Positions 1-10,659 of a stretch of 64,000 bases of DNA are shown here, piece by piece. Both the position numbers and the translations under genes were made by a program. Position 1 is the first letter of the stretch. Each line of letters opens with the position of its first letter. Location of the stretch: contig OW203990.1 of NCBI GenBank assembly GCA_934047225.1, positions 26,453,045 to 26,517,044 on the forward strand. Direction: 5' to 3'. Source of the stretch: Ypsolopha sequella (Eukaryota; Arthropoda; Insecta; Lepidoptera; Ypsolophidae). The notes below the pieces were generated by a model. That model did not search any database. It was not told the origin of the DNA and saw only the letters and a program-made list of their open reading frames with translations.

Positions 1-730
1 TTAACTGAGAAGTTCTCTTACCAAGGGCTTGATCCACCGACTTAAGGTCGCTTAACGAGATGAATAAAATCAAATCAAATAAAAGATAAAAAATAATTTC
101 GTTCGGAAACGCGGCTCGGCTTACGGCCTCAACAAAAACACTTTAGCAAAGGACATTTCAAAGAACAAAAAATAGTTTCCTTTGGAAAAGCGGCTCGGAC
201 TTCGGCCTCGCCAAAGACCACCAAAGATACTTTAGAAATTAAGATGACATTTTTCAGGGTATTCGGAAAATGATTCCATAAGGACAAAAATATTTTTCGA
301 AATACAGTTGCTTTGAAGTTATAGCTGAAATTTTACTTCTGTTGCTAGGGTTGGGTTTAAGGATTTAATATATTTAAGAAAAAAATATTGTGCTTCAAAG
401 TGTTAACACACTAACAGAAGTTTAATTCAGAGAAAAAAAATATAATTTCGTTTAGAATTTACCAAATTTTTTTATTATGAATACAAGTTTTACCTGGGAA
501 TCAAATAAGTGATCGAGAAATCATTTCGTGAGGAAACGTAGCTCGGCCTTCGGCCTCGTCAAAGATACTTTACCTGAGAATCAAACAAGAGATCAAGAAA
601 TAATTTTATACTACAAAAAACTAAATCCACGCGGGCGAAGCCGCGGGCAAAAGCTAGTGTTTACTATATACTGGCACGGGTTTCGATATATCTTGAAAAA
701 AACACAAAGTTAATAAAAGTTATGTATCTC
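1..730. repeat. Dispersed repeat cluster (ggctcgg.cttcggcctcg motif) with gcgggcgaagccgcgggc tail
   Basis: Three degenerate copies of a short motif, gcggctcgg followed by ttcggcctcg and aaagatacttt, lie near 96-145, 175-240 and 519-610. At 625-657 comes a tail reading gcgggcgaagccgcgggc and ending aaaagctagt. The same motif returns at 16.4-16.8 kb and 48.1-48.3 kb, and the tail at 16.15, 16.9, 44.2 and 47.9 kb, so this is a repeat family. The small reading frame across 528-713 arises because the unit happens to be open. No host gene is seen here. Confidence 0.7.
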
Positions 731-1249
731 CGAAGCTGGTAGACCAAAAAATATGAAAAAAATGACGATTATAGATCATAACTGGCCAATTACAGGAAAA
801 ATATAACGATTAAAAAAAAATGAGCACATAAATCATAAAATCTTTATTGCTGAATATGAGTACTATATTTACAATGGTGTTAAAAAATAGAAGGCACATA
901 CATATCCGACCTTGTCGGTATTGCAAATAATAGAACATGCATGACATTATTATATATTTACAATTAAATCTAATGTCAGTTACAATGTAATGCAAATAAA
1001 AATAAAATAGTACATAATTAAATAATTTAACAATACAATTAATTGAATAAAATATCCTTATCATTTAAATAATCGACAACAGAGTAGTAGCATTTTTTAA
1101 TCAAAAACATTTTGATTTTGTTTCACTATCACTAATTATATTTTTAATGTTATTAGGTAAGTAGTTTGTTTTACACTTTAATTGTCATCTGTTGGGTATT
1201 ATCACTGCTTGAATATACTATAGTCGTGAAGTCGGGAGCACCAAGTGAT
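731..1249. other. AT-rich gene-free stretch
   Basis: The first 90 bases match a family seen again near 12.88-12.99, 13.17-13.28 and 14.15-14.24 kb (ctggtagacc...aaaaatatg...ggccaattacagg). The rest is AT-rich with no coding signal I recognise. Confidence 0.5.
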
Positions 1250-1620
1250 GTGTAATGATGACCTGCTCAGAAAATGAAACCACGTATAGGGGATGTTATG
1301 AGGGTTCTTTGTACTAAATTTCATTTCGACATTCCCATTAATACATCTACAAATTAATAATTAATTTAGTTTCGCTCACAAGTGCAACGTACTAACCACG
1401 TTTTTTTAACAGGCTTAAAAAATGCGATGTTGCCGCTTCGTGCAGGTTACTGACATGTAGTAATACTGGAAGGAAAGGTGCACACTTGGAACACGATTTA
1501 TTTTGTTCGAGAAAACAAATTTCTGTAAACATAAATATTTTCTCGAAATTGTTTTTTTTATGGCTTTGTAGAGGTATTCCCTACATGTGGTTTCATTTTC
1601 TGAGCAGGTCATCATTACAC
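1250..1620. repeat. Inverted-repeat element, about 370 bp
   Basis: Arms at 1250-1292 and 1579-1620 are near-perfect reverse complements; each contains gtaatgatgacctgctcag or its complement, followed by aaaatgaaaccac. The interior is AT-rich without coding capacity. It looks like a MITE or fold-back element of unknown superfamily. Confidence 0.65.
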
Positions 1621-2645
1621 CCAGCTGTAGGAGCGGGTATTAGTTTCGGATTTTTTTATAAAAAAAAGATGTGTCTGCTTACGTGCAAATATACATAATT
1701 CCAGTATGTATAGTGACGGCAGAGTTAAAATTTTGAATTTTTTGAAACATGGTTTACAGCTGTATGTGTAATTTTTGCTATAATTCTGATACAACTTTTC
1801 TGGGATATAAATAACTGTTCAAATTCATTACTATTTCCCCACAGTATTATAACAACCAAGCGTAGGCGTATCCGTAGTATGCCGTTATCGCAGTCGCTGA
1901 GTCACCCTGCGTTCCGAAATAGAATTATTTCGCTAAAATCGATTACGAATGAATGAGGTGAATGGCTAATAATCCATGAGTGAAGCAAATGCGTTCATTC
2001 ATTCGTATGACTTTCGTGGCTCATGCGACGGAGGTGAGGCGATGTGAGCGTTGAACGGAATGGAATGTTAAAAATTGTTTTCGCTCCATTATTTCAGCAG
2101 TTCAGATCAGACAAACCATGGTATATGTTTTATTCGGCCATGAGAGAAACAAATGAAGAGTCCTGTGGAACTTCTCGTCGAAAAGGAAGAATTTATATAC
2201 ATATTTTTTTTTGTCGCTATCTGAGTCTACGTTGAAGAACAGTGCTACAAACTCTTCTTGTTCCATCACGAATCACGGCACTTTGACGAAATAAAATAAA
2301 ATAATCGTATTGATACTGTGGTAAGAGGTTATGGTTAAGATGTATCTTTTTTAATGCGGTCCGAATCATAAGCTATCTTTTACATCGTTTGCTAGCTCAC
2401 AAATTACGTACCACCAGTCATCGCTCACACTTTAATTCATTCATAGCTTTTATCGATGTAATTCTATTTCGGACCGCACGTTCAGTTGACTTTTTTATTT
2501 CGCGTAGTGCGTATTTATGTTCGTTCATTTTTTTGTTTATTTTACCGATATGGGCTTTCCAGTTAACATAGGTATATATCAATTTATATCCCTAAAAGTC
2601 TGAAACTTTTTACAGCTTTGATGACACAGCCGTTATAGTAAAGTT
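1621..2645. other. Gene-free stretch, nothing recognised
   Basis: No homologous protein, RNA gene or convincing repeat was recognised. Short dyads around attcattcgt (about 1945-2010) are present. The reading frames here are short and without motifs. Confidence 0.4.
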
Positions 2646-3165
2646 TTAGGTAGTGGTGTACTGTGGTTTTTTTTGGTAACGGTGGAAAGGAATAATTTTG
2701 TTTTTACTCAGGTTAATTTCGAGATTGTGATTTTTTAGACATTCCATAACTGTATCCAAAGTTTGGTGAATTCTACCATTAAATTCATTTTCATTCTCTA
2801 TAGCAAACAAAATTGATACATCGTCAGCAAATAGTACACTGTACACATTGTGTAAAACCTCAGGCAAGGCATTTATGTACACTAAGAAGAGAATACATGC
2901 GGAATAGTATCGTATCGGAGGTGACGTCACTTACAATGCCGGCGTCATGATCCCAATGTAGCAGCTGCACGCAGCACGCGCTGCGGGCGCGCGCGCGCAG
3001 GTAGAATCTGAACCATTGCAGCAGCGCGCCGCGCACACCGACGAGAATGCCATGGGAAACTCGATCGTATGCCTTCGACATATCAAGCAAGAGACCCACT
3101 GCATATTTCTTTTTGTCAAGGTAGGATAAAAAAATGTCTACTACCTTTATGAAAAAGTTTCATTT
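2646..3165 (-). pseudogene. LINE reverse transcriptase remnant
   Basis: The minus strand encodes reverse transcriptase motif A (LLLDMSKAYDRVSHGIL, near 3040-3099) and, in another frame, motif C (LFADDVSILF, near 2815-2845), followed by the usual downstream CLKNHNLEINLSKNK. The segment between A and C, where motif B should be, is replaced by unrelated GC-rich sequence, and the two parts are out of frame. It is a dead fragment of a CR1/jockey-type non-LTR retrotransposon. The GC-rich segment (2935-3010) stands out from its AT-rich neighbours. Confidence 0.8.
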
Positions 3166-3184
3166 AGTTTTAAAAATCGAACTT

Positions 3185-3345
3185 TCCGGGCCCCGTTGCG
3201 GAATGACTAAGTATCAGGGGATCTAAAAAGGCTAACTTGGGTGAATTACAAAATGATTTGAAAGTAGGGTGGAGTCAGAGTTTCTTCACGCGTGCAAAAG
3301 AGACGGCATTAGACGGCATTTCATGAAGGTGAAATCCAATCAACT
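3185..3345. repeat. Dispersed repeat, copy 1 (agtcagagtt...cacgcgtgcaaaa)
   Basis: Shares about 120 bp with 11010-11160: ggnntctaaaaaggc, aaaatgatttgaaagta, gagtcagagtt, cacgcgtgcaaaa and gacggcattaga in the same order. The element type is unknown. Confidence 0.65.
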
Positions 3346-3790
3346 GCCCGAACCCATACCGGAGACCCGGCCAGGGACCAGGAACAAGGTTCAATGATCA
3401 CCAACCGAGCCCCCAGCACGAATCCAGGCGGCCGACCAAATCACAACCTATACTACATACTAATAGGTTACATATATAAATACATGCATACCTCCGCCCA
3501 TTCGATTAGTCTTGCTAAGAAGAAGGGCAAGAAACTTAGCAAGATCATGTCTTTTTTTTTCAACATAAAACTTTATACTACACGATATATGACTTATATC
3601 TACTTCAACCAAGGGATAAGAAAATACAAGACAGCAGGAATTCAGGTTAATGAAAAAAAGAAAAACATATATATCTTTGTCTACCTGTCTCATACAGTCT
3701 TTTCCTTTTACACTCTGTAATTAATTAATGTTTACACTTTAGAGGAATCATAACTTAGGAAATAACCTACTATCATTATCACTGTAACAC
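3346..3790. other. Gene-free AT-rich stretch
   Basis: Overlapping open frames on both strands (3394-3720 plus, 3460-3693 minus) show no recognisable domain and are of low complexity. I see no gene here. Confidence 0.4.
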
Positions 3791-3809
3791 CATGCTTCAC
3801 CATCATCAC

Positions 3810-3985
3810 TACTATGTACTTTATCTTAAAGTTTTTAAAAAAGCTGTTAGTTTACGCTTGACAAAATATCTTGAAAAAAATAATATCTTGGACACCTGTC
3901 AACATGGTTTTAGGAAACACTCGACCATACTAGCTGTATATAAATATGTAGAAAATAGTATATTTCGTGACGAGTATAAAATGGC
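3810..3985 (+). pseudogene. LINE reverse transcriptase fragment
   Basis: The frame reads VFKKAVSLRLTKYLEKNNI then CQHGFRKHSTILAVYKYVE, the finger-domain segment just before motif A of CR1/jockey-type reverse transcriptases (QHGFRK is typical). No other part of the element follows; the frame runs into unrelated sequence after about 3985. Confidence 0.75.
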
Positions 3986-4408
3986 GGATTTTCTTATCCG
4001 AGGAATGAAGCTAGTTTCGACGTTCGCCTTCGGCTTACATTCCGAGGGTAAGAAAACCCATTTTTACTCGTTGCGAACGATACTTTTTCTACTACCTGAT
4101 TTTAATTTTTCATCATTTTGCGAAAAAAGAGTGTCAGACACGATATAATCGATTATGTCGTGGATCGGAACGCAGGGAATTTCGATTGTAAAGACAAACT
4201 AAGGACGTCAAAAAGAACCTAATTTAGCATGAAATGAAGACAAACGTCAAAAAGAACCTAATTTTGCAATAAATGACAATACGATATTTCAAACTGACCT
4301 GCCCCTAGATATCCTTAGACAATCGGAATTCAATAGTATATATCTATGTTTTTTATGATACGCACCTAGTCCAGTTGGCAACTAGAGATACATAATAGGC
4401 CCGCAGGG

Positions 4409-4663
4409 CCTGCAGTCTCGACAGAGATTGTGATCGCTATTCTACCGATTTTGGTTGTTAAGTTATGAAAATCTAATTTTAAAGGTTTTGTGTAGTATCT
4501 ACAGATTCTACAGTCAAACTATCGACTGAAATCGGAAGCGAATCGAATTCGCTTCCGATTTAAGTCGATAGCTGTGATGGTTGTAACTAAAGATAATCGA
4601 TTTTTATCAATTAACGACCGAAATCGGTAGGATATCGATCGCTATCTTTGTCGAGACTGCAGG
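4409..4663. repeat. Fold-back MITE, 255 bp, with an internal palindrome
   Basis: Ends CCTGCAGTCTCGACA are inverted repeats (4409-4423 and 4649-4663). Similarity continues inward (gatcgctat, accgatttcggtcgttaa). In the centre, 4519-4571 is another near-perfect palindrome built from tcggaagcgaat and its complement. There is no coding capacity. This is a small non-autonomous DNA element; the superfamily was not assigned. Confidence 0.75.
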
Positions 4664-5125
4664 GCCAGGTAGATAGAACTCAGCCGCTGCTATTATGATA
4701 TCTTCTCCCCTTCAGAACTTGTAGATCTTGTAGATCCTTGTAGATCAATATAGTTGGAGATTAGCCTTTCTGGGGTCAAGTTTTTGGGGTTCGGACCTAC
4801 AAACGTTTATTCAGTAACGCTAAATATATTCTGCTGTTGTGGCGGTTTTCAGAAACAAAAGCTAGATCATGTCGAACCGCCCGGTAATCAAAAGTAAGGC
4901 CCATAAGCCATCTCCTACCATGGATATAACGGTTACTTTATTTGCCATCTGTGTAACTTTAGCCTTGCTGGTTTCAAAAGGGCAAGAAATTTCAACAAAA
5001 AGAAATATGAGAATAAAGATTTATTGTTTTGACCGAAGTTAAGATAATGTAAGGGACAAGATTTCTGGAAACTTTTGACTTCACACGTGTTTGGGTAGAC
5101 CTATTTTTTGCTATGTTGGAAGAAA

Positions 5126-5235
5126 GGGACATTTTGAGAAAGGGACAATTTAAGAAAGGGACGTTTTGAGAAAGGGTCGTTTTGAGAAAGGGACAATTTT
5201 TGTCGAACGGACATTTTGCGAACGGGACATTGTAT
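5126..5235. repeat. Short tandem repeat, unit like gaaagggacattttga
   Basis: About six degenerate copies of a 17-18 bp unit (gaaagggacattttga, gaaagggacaatttaa, gaaagggacgttttga, and later gaacgggacatttt variants). On the minus strand it gives a repeating PFLK/NVPF peptide in an otherwise unsupported frame. Confidence 0.75.
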
Positions 5236-5797
5236 GTTTTGCTTTTGCGATTTTGCCTATTTGTGATTTTGCCTATATTAAATATGTTTGGGACGCATTT
5301 TTGAAATAAGACACTGTAGGTACTACGAATTATTACGCTTAGCCAGACCTGAGGTGAGGGCCTATTACGTACTCGTATCTTTAGTTGCCGTTTGAAATGG
5401 GTGCCTATCATCGAAAATATAGATATACTATCGAATTCCGATTGTCTAAGGATATGTTCGCACTTGAAGTGACGTCACAGTTCGTAAATAGTTCAATACC
5501 TACTAATAGCAATTTTGAAAGTTCCGTTATTAGATATGTTTTTGATGATAGGCACCTAGTCCAGTTGGCAACTAAAGATACAGAATAGAGGGGCTGTTCA
5601 GATTTCAAATATGTGTACGCGTATCTTAGTTTTGTATTTTGGAGTCTGTACCGAAGGTACCTAAGTGATTAGTTACGGATGACTTTGAAGTAAATTTCCT
5701 GTGAGATTATACAGGTCTCCCGACACTGGTAATTTTAAGCATACGTTTTCGATGCGCCAAGTTTTATTGCCGTCTAAATTTACCCATGCATACTGTA

Positions 5798-5950
5798 GCC
5801 GATTCTGAAGGCTTTAGTTTTAGTGCTGTCAAACATAAAATTATTCCAAAGTAATTTAGATTCTGTTCCTAACTTTTAAGGACTATTTCGCAATGAATGA
5901 AATTTAGTCTTGACAGCACTAAAACTAAAATTAAAGCCTTTAGAATCGGC
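5798..5950. repeat. MITE family M1, copy 1 (TA target duplication)
   Basis: A 153-bp element with terminal inverted repeats starting GCCGATTCTGAAGGC and continuing tttagttttagtgctgtcaa, flanked by TA at 5796-5797 and 5951-5952. TA duplication suggests a Tc1/mariner-type element. Related copies lie at 40906-41064 and 43767-43955. Confidence 0.85.
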
Positions 5951-6032
5951 TATAATAGTATAGCAGAAAAAAAAAAAAAACTCTAAAATTAACAACATGG
6001 AGACCGCTCTACGGGTTGTGTTTGTTAGCTCA

Positions 6033-6767
6033 GCCATAGATAAATAAAGGAAGGATAGATTGCTATCTCCTTTTACTGTTCGCAATACTAAAAAAACGTT
6101 GCCAGATGGCGTTGCTTGTCTCGCTGGAAATAAAATTTGTCTGAAATCGACGAAATATAGCATTTTACTGTTCTGGTTCATCATGTTTATTTATTTTATG
6201 AATAAAAACACAACATTTTCATAACATTGCATCAGAAAATAGTGAATTCTTAATCAGGTGTTTTTAACATTTTTTTTATTAAACTTTCGGTGGTAAGCTG
6301 GCAATCTCACTAAGCGTGCAGATGGTTATTCTGGATTCCGGTAGATGGCGCACAGCGATCAATTAAACAAAATATGTACATTAAAATACGCTTTATTTAC
6401 CTAACACACACTACTCATACATACCGGTATATAACTTTACTCTTTGACTCAACTATCATGCACGGTTGAGCGATTTATCCTCAGATTTATCGTATGCCAC
6501 GTGTTGCGTATTGTCGTATTCTAGCAAATTTTTGTTTTTGTGGGTGCAGTATAGTTGCTACACACACACACACACACACACATCGAATTTCGTTTCATCA
6601 ACTGTTCGATAGATGGCACTAGGTATGTCACAATTTATCTAGTATAGTAGCGACATCAAAAATAATAAGTCGAACTACCAGGTACCGGCGAAAATAATAA
6701 GTTTTACGCGGGCTTTGTTCTAATGTATGGAGTGAGCAATCTATCCTTCCTTTATTTATCTATGGCT
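6033..6767. repeat. Region bounded by 32-bp inverted repeats
   Basis: Positions 6033-6064 and 6736-6767 are reverse complements (gccatagataaataaagg, then aaggatagattgct). Between them lies about 670 bp of non-coding sequence with a CA microsatellite (6560-6582). It may be a non-autonomous DNA element; no target duplication was found. Confidence 0.6.
6560..6582. repeat. CA dinucleotide microsatellite
   Basis: About eleven uninterrupted CA units. Confidence 0.95.
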
Positions 6768-7197
6768 CGGGCGATGTAGAATCAATCGCAAATACTCTAC
6801 CGACCACCGTATTCTTGTTGATGCCGCTGGGGGTTATAGTTCAGCAGGTTCTTTGTCAGGGGTCGTAGTTCGAATGCAAATCAATCTCGGACTGATGATT
6901 CGGAGAGGCAAGCAATTTAAAAATACCTAGGTTCTGTGTTAGGTTCAATGTAGACTTCGGTTATGTGTTAAAAAATTCCAACAACTTGAAAATATATCAC
7001 CAAATTTTTCTGCTCTCGAATGATCTCTCTTTCCGCGGCTGGCGCCTCAGATGTAACACGCACTGATCAACATTCAACCCGCACCCAATCAGCTTTTTAT
7101 ATTTAAAAAATAACACTTTCCCGCTTCGAAGCAATCTGGCCATAACAAAAATCTATTGTTCACCCTCGCTTGAACAATGGGCACGGTCCCGATATCC

Positions 7198-7463
7198 CAG
7201 GGTTATAACGTATCTTGCAAACAGTAAGCAATCGACAAAAATTGCGCAATTTATTTAAATAATTATGTTAATAAAATATTTTTATAAAACACCGTTCAAG
7301 GGCCTTTTTTATTTTTTATTTTTTATATATATGTTTTAACTCCACATAAATACAAACACTTAAATAGTTTTAGTAGCAATTTATTTAAGAAAGTGACTTT
7401 TGACACAATAATTGCGCAATTTTTGTCGATTGCTTACTGTTTGCAAGATACGTAATAACCCTG
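7198..7463. repeat. Inverted-repeat element, 266 bp, 53-bp arms
   Basis: Arms 7198-7250 and 7411-7463 are near-perfect reverse complements, beginning CAGGGTTAT and running through acgtatcttgcaaacag and gcaatcgac. The 160-bp interior is AT-rich and non-coding. It ends 8 bp before the 56-bp satellite array, so the array may have grown from its flank. Confidence 0.85.
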
Positions 7464-7471
7464 CGGAGATG

Positions 7472-8135
7472 GGCTTAGGGCCACGTGTACACGACTGGTC
7501 CGAGTGGTCCGGACGAAAGAAACGTAAGGCTTAGGGCCACGTGTACACGACTGGTCCGAGTGGTCCGGACGAAAGAAACGTAAGGCTTAGGGCCACGTGT
7601 ACACGACTGGTCCGAGTGGTCCGGACGAAAGAAACGTAAGGCTTAGGGCCACGTGTACACGACTGGTCCGAGTGGTCCGGACGAAAGAAACGTAAGGCTT
7701 AGGGCCACGTGTACACGACTGGTCCGAGTGGTCCGGACGAAAGAAACGTAAGGCTTAGGGCCACGTGTACACGACTGGTCCGAGTGGTCCGGACGAAAGA
7801 AACGTAAGGCTTAGGGCCACGTGTACACGACTGGTCCGAGTGGTCCGGACGAAAGAAACGTAAGGCTTAGGGCCACGTGTACACGACTGGTCCGAGTGGT
7901 CCGGACGAAAGATACGTAAGGCTTAGGGCCACGTGTACACGACTGGTCCGAGTGGTCCGGACGAAAGATACGTAAGGCTTAGGGCCACGTGTACACGACT
8001 GGTCCGAGTGGTCCGGACGAAAGATACGTAAGGCTTAGGGCCACGTGTACACGACTGGTCCGAGTGGTCCGGACGAAAGATACGTAAGGCTTAGGGCCAC
8101 GTGTACACGACTGGTCCGAGTGGTCCGGACGAAAG
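7472..8135. repeat. Tandem satellite, 12 copies of a 56-bp unit
   Basis: Copies start at 7472 and every 56 bp to 8088; the last lacks its final 8 bases. The unit begins ggcttagggccacgtg and includes the palindrome CGTGTACACG, overlapping CACGTG (a bHLH E-box), and TCCGGA. Copies look identical except for one base: copies 1-7 have gaaagAAACG and copies 8-11 gaaagATACG, which shows very recent block-wise expansion. The unit has no spacers, so it is not a CRISPR array, and it carries no open frame. Confidence 0.97.
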
Positions 8136-8635
8136 CACGCTTGAAACTCCTCCTTGGGAATAGTTGATAGTTGGCCGTCACAACTTTAATTGTTTTAGCC
8201 GTTAGTTAGCGGTTAATCTTAAGATTAGCTGGTTAATCTTAAGTTTATCATCAAATCTAACATTAGCCGTAACATGTACTCATTGCTGATGGCTGATATA
8301 TTTAAATCTCATTTAAATGTGTTATTGACAAGTGTCGGAATACAAGCACCATAGACTATTACCTATATCCTAAGTCTATGATAAGCACTATCGATGGTAC
8401 GGCGGAAGCACTACCTATCTTGAACGAAGATATGATTAAATTGTTGACAATATGCGAGCTTTCGAACACTGACTCATTCAAGGAAAGCATTTACTAAATA
8501 ATGTGCTTACAATTCGCTAATTACAATATCAAACACGAGTTTTACCTAATGCTTTGTTTATCTTGCTATCGGAATCGCAAAATACTATGTCTTCTTTAAC
8601 AATAATAATACAAAACCGATTTTCTACGCTGTGAT
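8136..8635. other. Gene-free stretch
   Basis: No coding signal. A weak dyad (catagactatt... and cctaagtctatg) at about 8350-8380 resembles the hairpin at 58228-58267. Confidence 0.4.
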
Positions 8636-8708
8636 TGGCCGAAGTTTATCTCAGAGGTAGAACGCTGGCCTCTGAATCTTGAGATCTAGGTTCGATCCCC
8701 GGTCGGGC
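8636..8708 (+). repeat. tRNA-derived sequence (SINE head or decayed tRNA)
   Basis: A 73-base segment has the layout of a tRNA: ends TGGCCGA and TCGGGCA pair at 6 of 7 positions, ctcagaggtagaac resembles an A box, ctctgaa an anticodon loop with CTG, and ggttcgatccc a B box. The D, anticodon and T stems pair poorly, so it is unlikely to be functional. Followed by the inverted-repeat region at 8774-9043. Confidence 0.45.
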
Positions 8709-8773
8709 ATGCATGCACCAATGAGTTTTTCGCAATTTATGTGCCTAGTATTTAACTTTAAACTCGCGTTTCG

Positions 8774-9043
8774 TACACATTATAATATATATTATCGGGT
8801 CTACCGCGATAAATTTTTACCTTTTTTTTTCTTTTTTTTTTACGAAAAGGGGACACCCGACGTTTCGAGACAGTTGCATGTATGGAAACTGGCAAGTATG
8901 GCGAGGCGCAGTAATGAGATGCAGGTGACGACCGAGGTACTTTCCTTTTACCCGCATAAACACTTTAGTTTTTTTCGTAAAAAAAAAGAAAAAAAAAGGT
9001 AAAAATTGATCACGGTAGACCCGATAATATATATTATAATGTG
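8774..9043. repeat. Inverted-repeat element, 75-bp arms
   Basis: Arms 8774-8848 and 8971-9043 are reverse complements (acacattataatatatatta, then tcgggtctaccg and a T/C-rich run). The interior (about 8850-8970) is a unique-looking non-coding segment. The two reading frames through it are products of the palindrome. Confidence 0.8.
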
Positions 9044-9190
9044 CCCAGTATTTGTTATTACTTACCACTTGCTGAACGGTGAAGGAAACCATCGTAAGGA
9101 AACCTGCATGCACTAAAAAACGTGTATTTGTGCCCGAAGTACGGCGATAGGGCTCACCACCCATCACGTTGGGATAATGCAATGGATCTA
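9044..9190 (-). repeat. LINE 3' untranslated tail
   Basis: Contains ggtgaaggaaaccatcgtaa followed by ggaaacctgcatgca, which I recognise as a very common insect non-LTR retrotransposon tail. It directly follows, on the minus strand, the reading frame ending at 9345. Confidence 0.55.
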
Positions 9191-9344
9191 AATAATATGA
9201 CGGCAGAACCTATTACGCATGCGGCCCTCTTTGTATATGAATGATGATGATTTAGAGGTGGGACGCCTGCTGGGCACAGGCGGATGGTCGGCTCTCCAGT
9301 TGGAGCTATTCCATCCAGTTCCCATTGCTTGGAGCTTTGGTATC

Positions 9345-10646
9345 CTATTGTCCCAGTTGCATTCCCTCCTCAAATCTTCCACTTCTCTTAATATATCTTA
9401 ATATGTCTGAGTACCCAAGGTACTTGAGGTCTTCTTCTTTAATGTGATCGCTACCAAATACTTCCCATCTTAGGCTAGAATATATAAAGCATTCACCTAA
9501 GTAGTGCTTACTCGTTTCCTCCTCGCCGCAGTGCGGGCAAGAGGAGTCCTCCTGTACCTTCATTATTGACAGATGTCTGTTCAGCCTACAGTGGCCAGTT
9601 AGAATACCCACCAACGTACCTAGATTGATTCTACTTAGATTAAGAGTGTACCTTACTTTTTTGTAGACGATAGTCGAGAGAAACATTTTCGACTGTCGAC
9701 AGCCCTCAATGTTCCTCCATTCATCTGCTGATTCTGCTGAAGCCAGACGGCTTATTACCTTATTAGTGACGTTTGCCGGAGTAGGGAGCCTAGGTTCAGG
9801 TCCAATGAACCTATCCTCTGCACCTTCTCTAGCTAATTCGTCTGCTTTTTCATTACCTTCAACTTCTTGATGTCCTGGGACCCAGGCTACTATTGTTTCA
9901 GTTTTTTCACCTAGCTTATTGAGTGTATTTTTACACTCTCTTACTAGAGCCGATTTATTTACTGGATTTTTAAGCGCAAGAAGTGCTGCTTGGCTGTCCG
10001 AGTAAATAATGACTGTTTTCTCGTTTATGTCCGACCTTGAGAGTACCATACTGGCGCATTCCATGATGGCAAATGTTTCTGCCTGAAATACGGTAGCCAA
10101 GGTACCTAGTGAGTAGGATGCGCTTCCTTCTTCTTCATCTTTATCAGGTATAAAGACACCAGCTCCTGCTAGTCCTGTACTACCTTTCCTTGAGCCGTCC
10201 GTATAGCAATTAATGCTCGGTCGGTCTGTCGGTAATTCCCAGTCTTCTCTGGCTCCTATATGTATGCGATATTTTTTATCGAATAATATTTCTTTCTTTA
10301 TCAGGTCGTTATTGGCAAGGAGCATTTCGAAATTACAGCCTGATTTATCTGCTATGGAGGCATGCCCTTTATCCATAAAGTTGCCCTTCCACTCTTTGTT
10401 TATTTTCATTCTGTACCATTGCTCGGTAGCTCTCTTTTTGACCTCAATGTGCAAGGGATTTAGGCCTATTATCACTTCCAGAGCCCTGGTTGGAGTTGTT
10501 CTCAGGGCTCCAGTGACCATGAGGCCTGCCAATCTTTGCACCTTGTCTAGCTCTTTTCTTGTGGATTGTATGTCTGTTCTTGGCCACCATACAATTGCTC
10601 CATAAAGCACTCGTGGTAGAATGATGGCCTTGTATATCCAGTGCAT
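9345..10646 (-). mobile_element. LINE ORF2 C-terminal part: RT thumb, RNase H, zinc knuckle
   Basis: An intact 433-residue frame. It starts with the post-catalytic part of a reverse transcriptase (YKAIILPRVLYGAIVWWP, residues 5-22). A complete RNase H domain follows with its acidic residues visible: YTDGSRKGS (about 148-156), QAETFAIME, YSDSQAALLAL and VPGHQEVEGNEKADELA. Near the C-terminus is CPHCGEEETSKHYLGEC, a Cys/His knuckle. The arrangement fits the I/R1 superfamily of non-LTR retrotransposons. The endonuclease and RT catalytic core are missing: the element is truncated at its 5' side near 10660. Confidence 0.9.
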
Positions 10647-10659
10647 TATGCTATGCTTT

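Noticed and set aside
810..1064. 84-residue minus-strand frame
   Set aside because: AT-rich hydrophobic low-complexity peptide without a motif; no support as a gene.
7472..8135. CRISPR-like regular array
   Set aside because: The 56-bp units are contiguous with no unique spacers, and the genome is eukaryotic.
8636..8708. Functional tRNA gene
   Set aside because: Acceptor ends pair but the D, anticodon and T stems do not; a tRNA-derived repeat is more likely.
9345..10646. Host ribonuclease H gene
   Set aside because: The preceding RT thumb segment and the C-terminal zinc knuckle show that it is a LINE ORF2 end.
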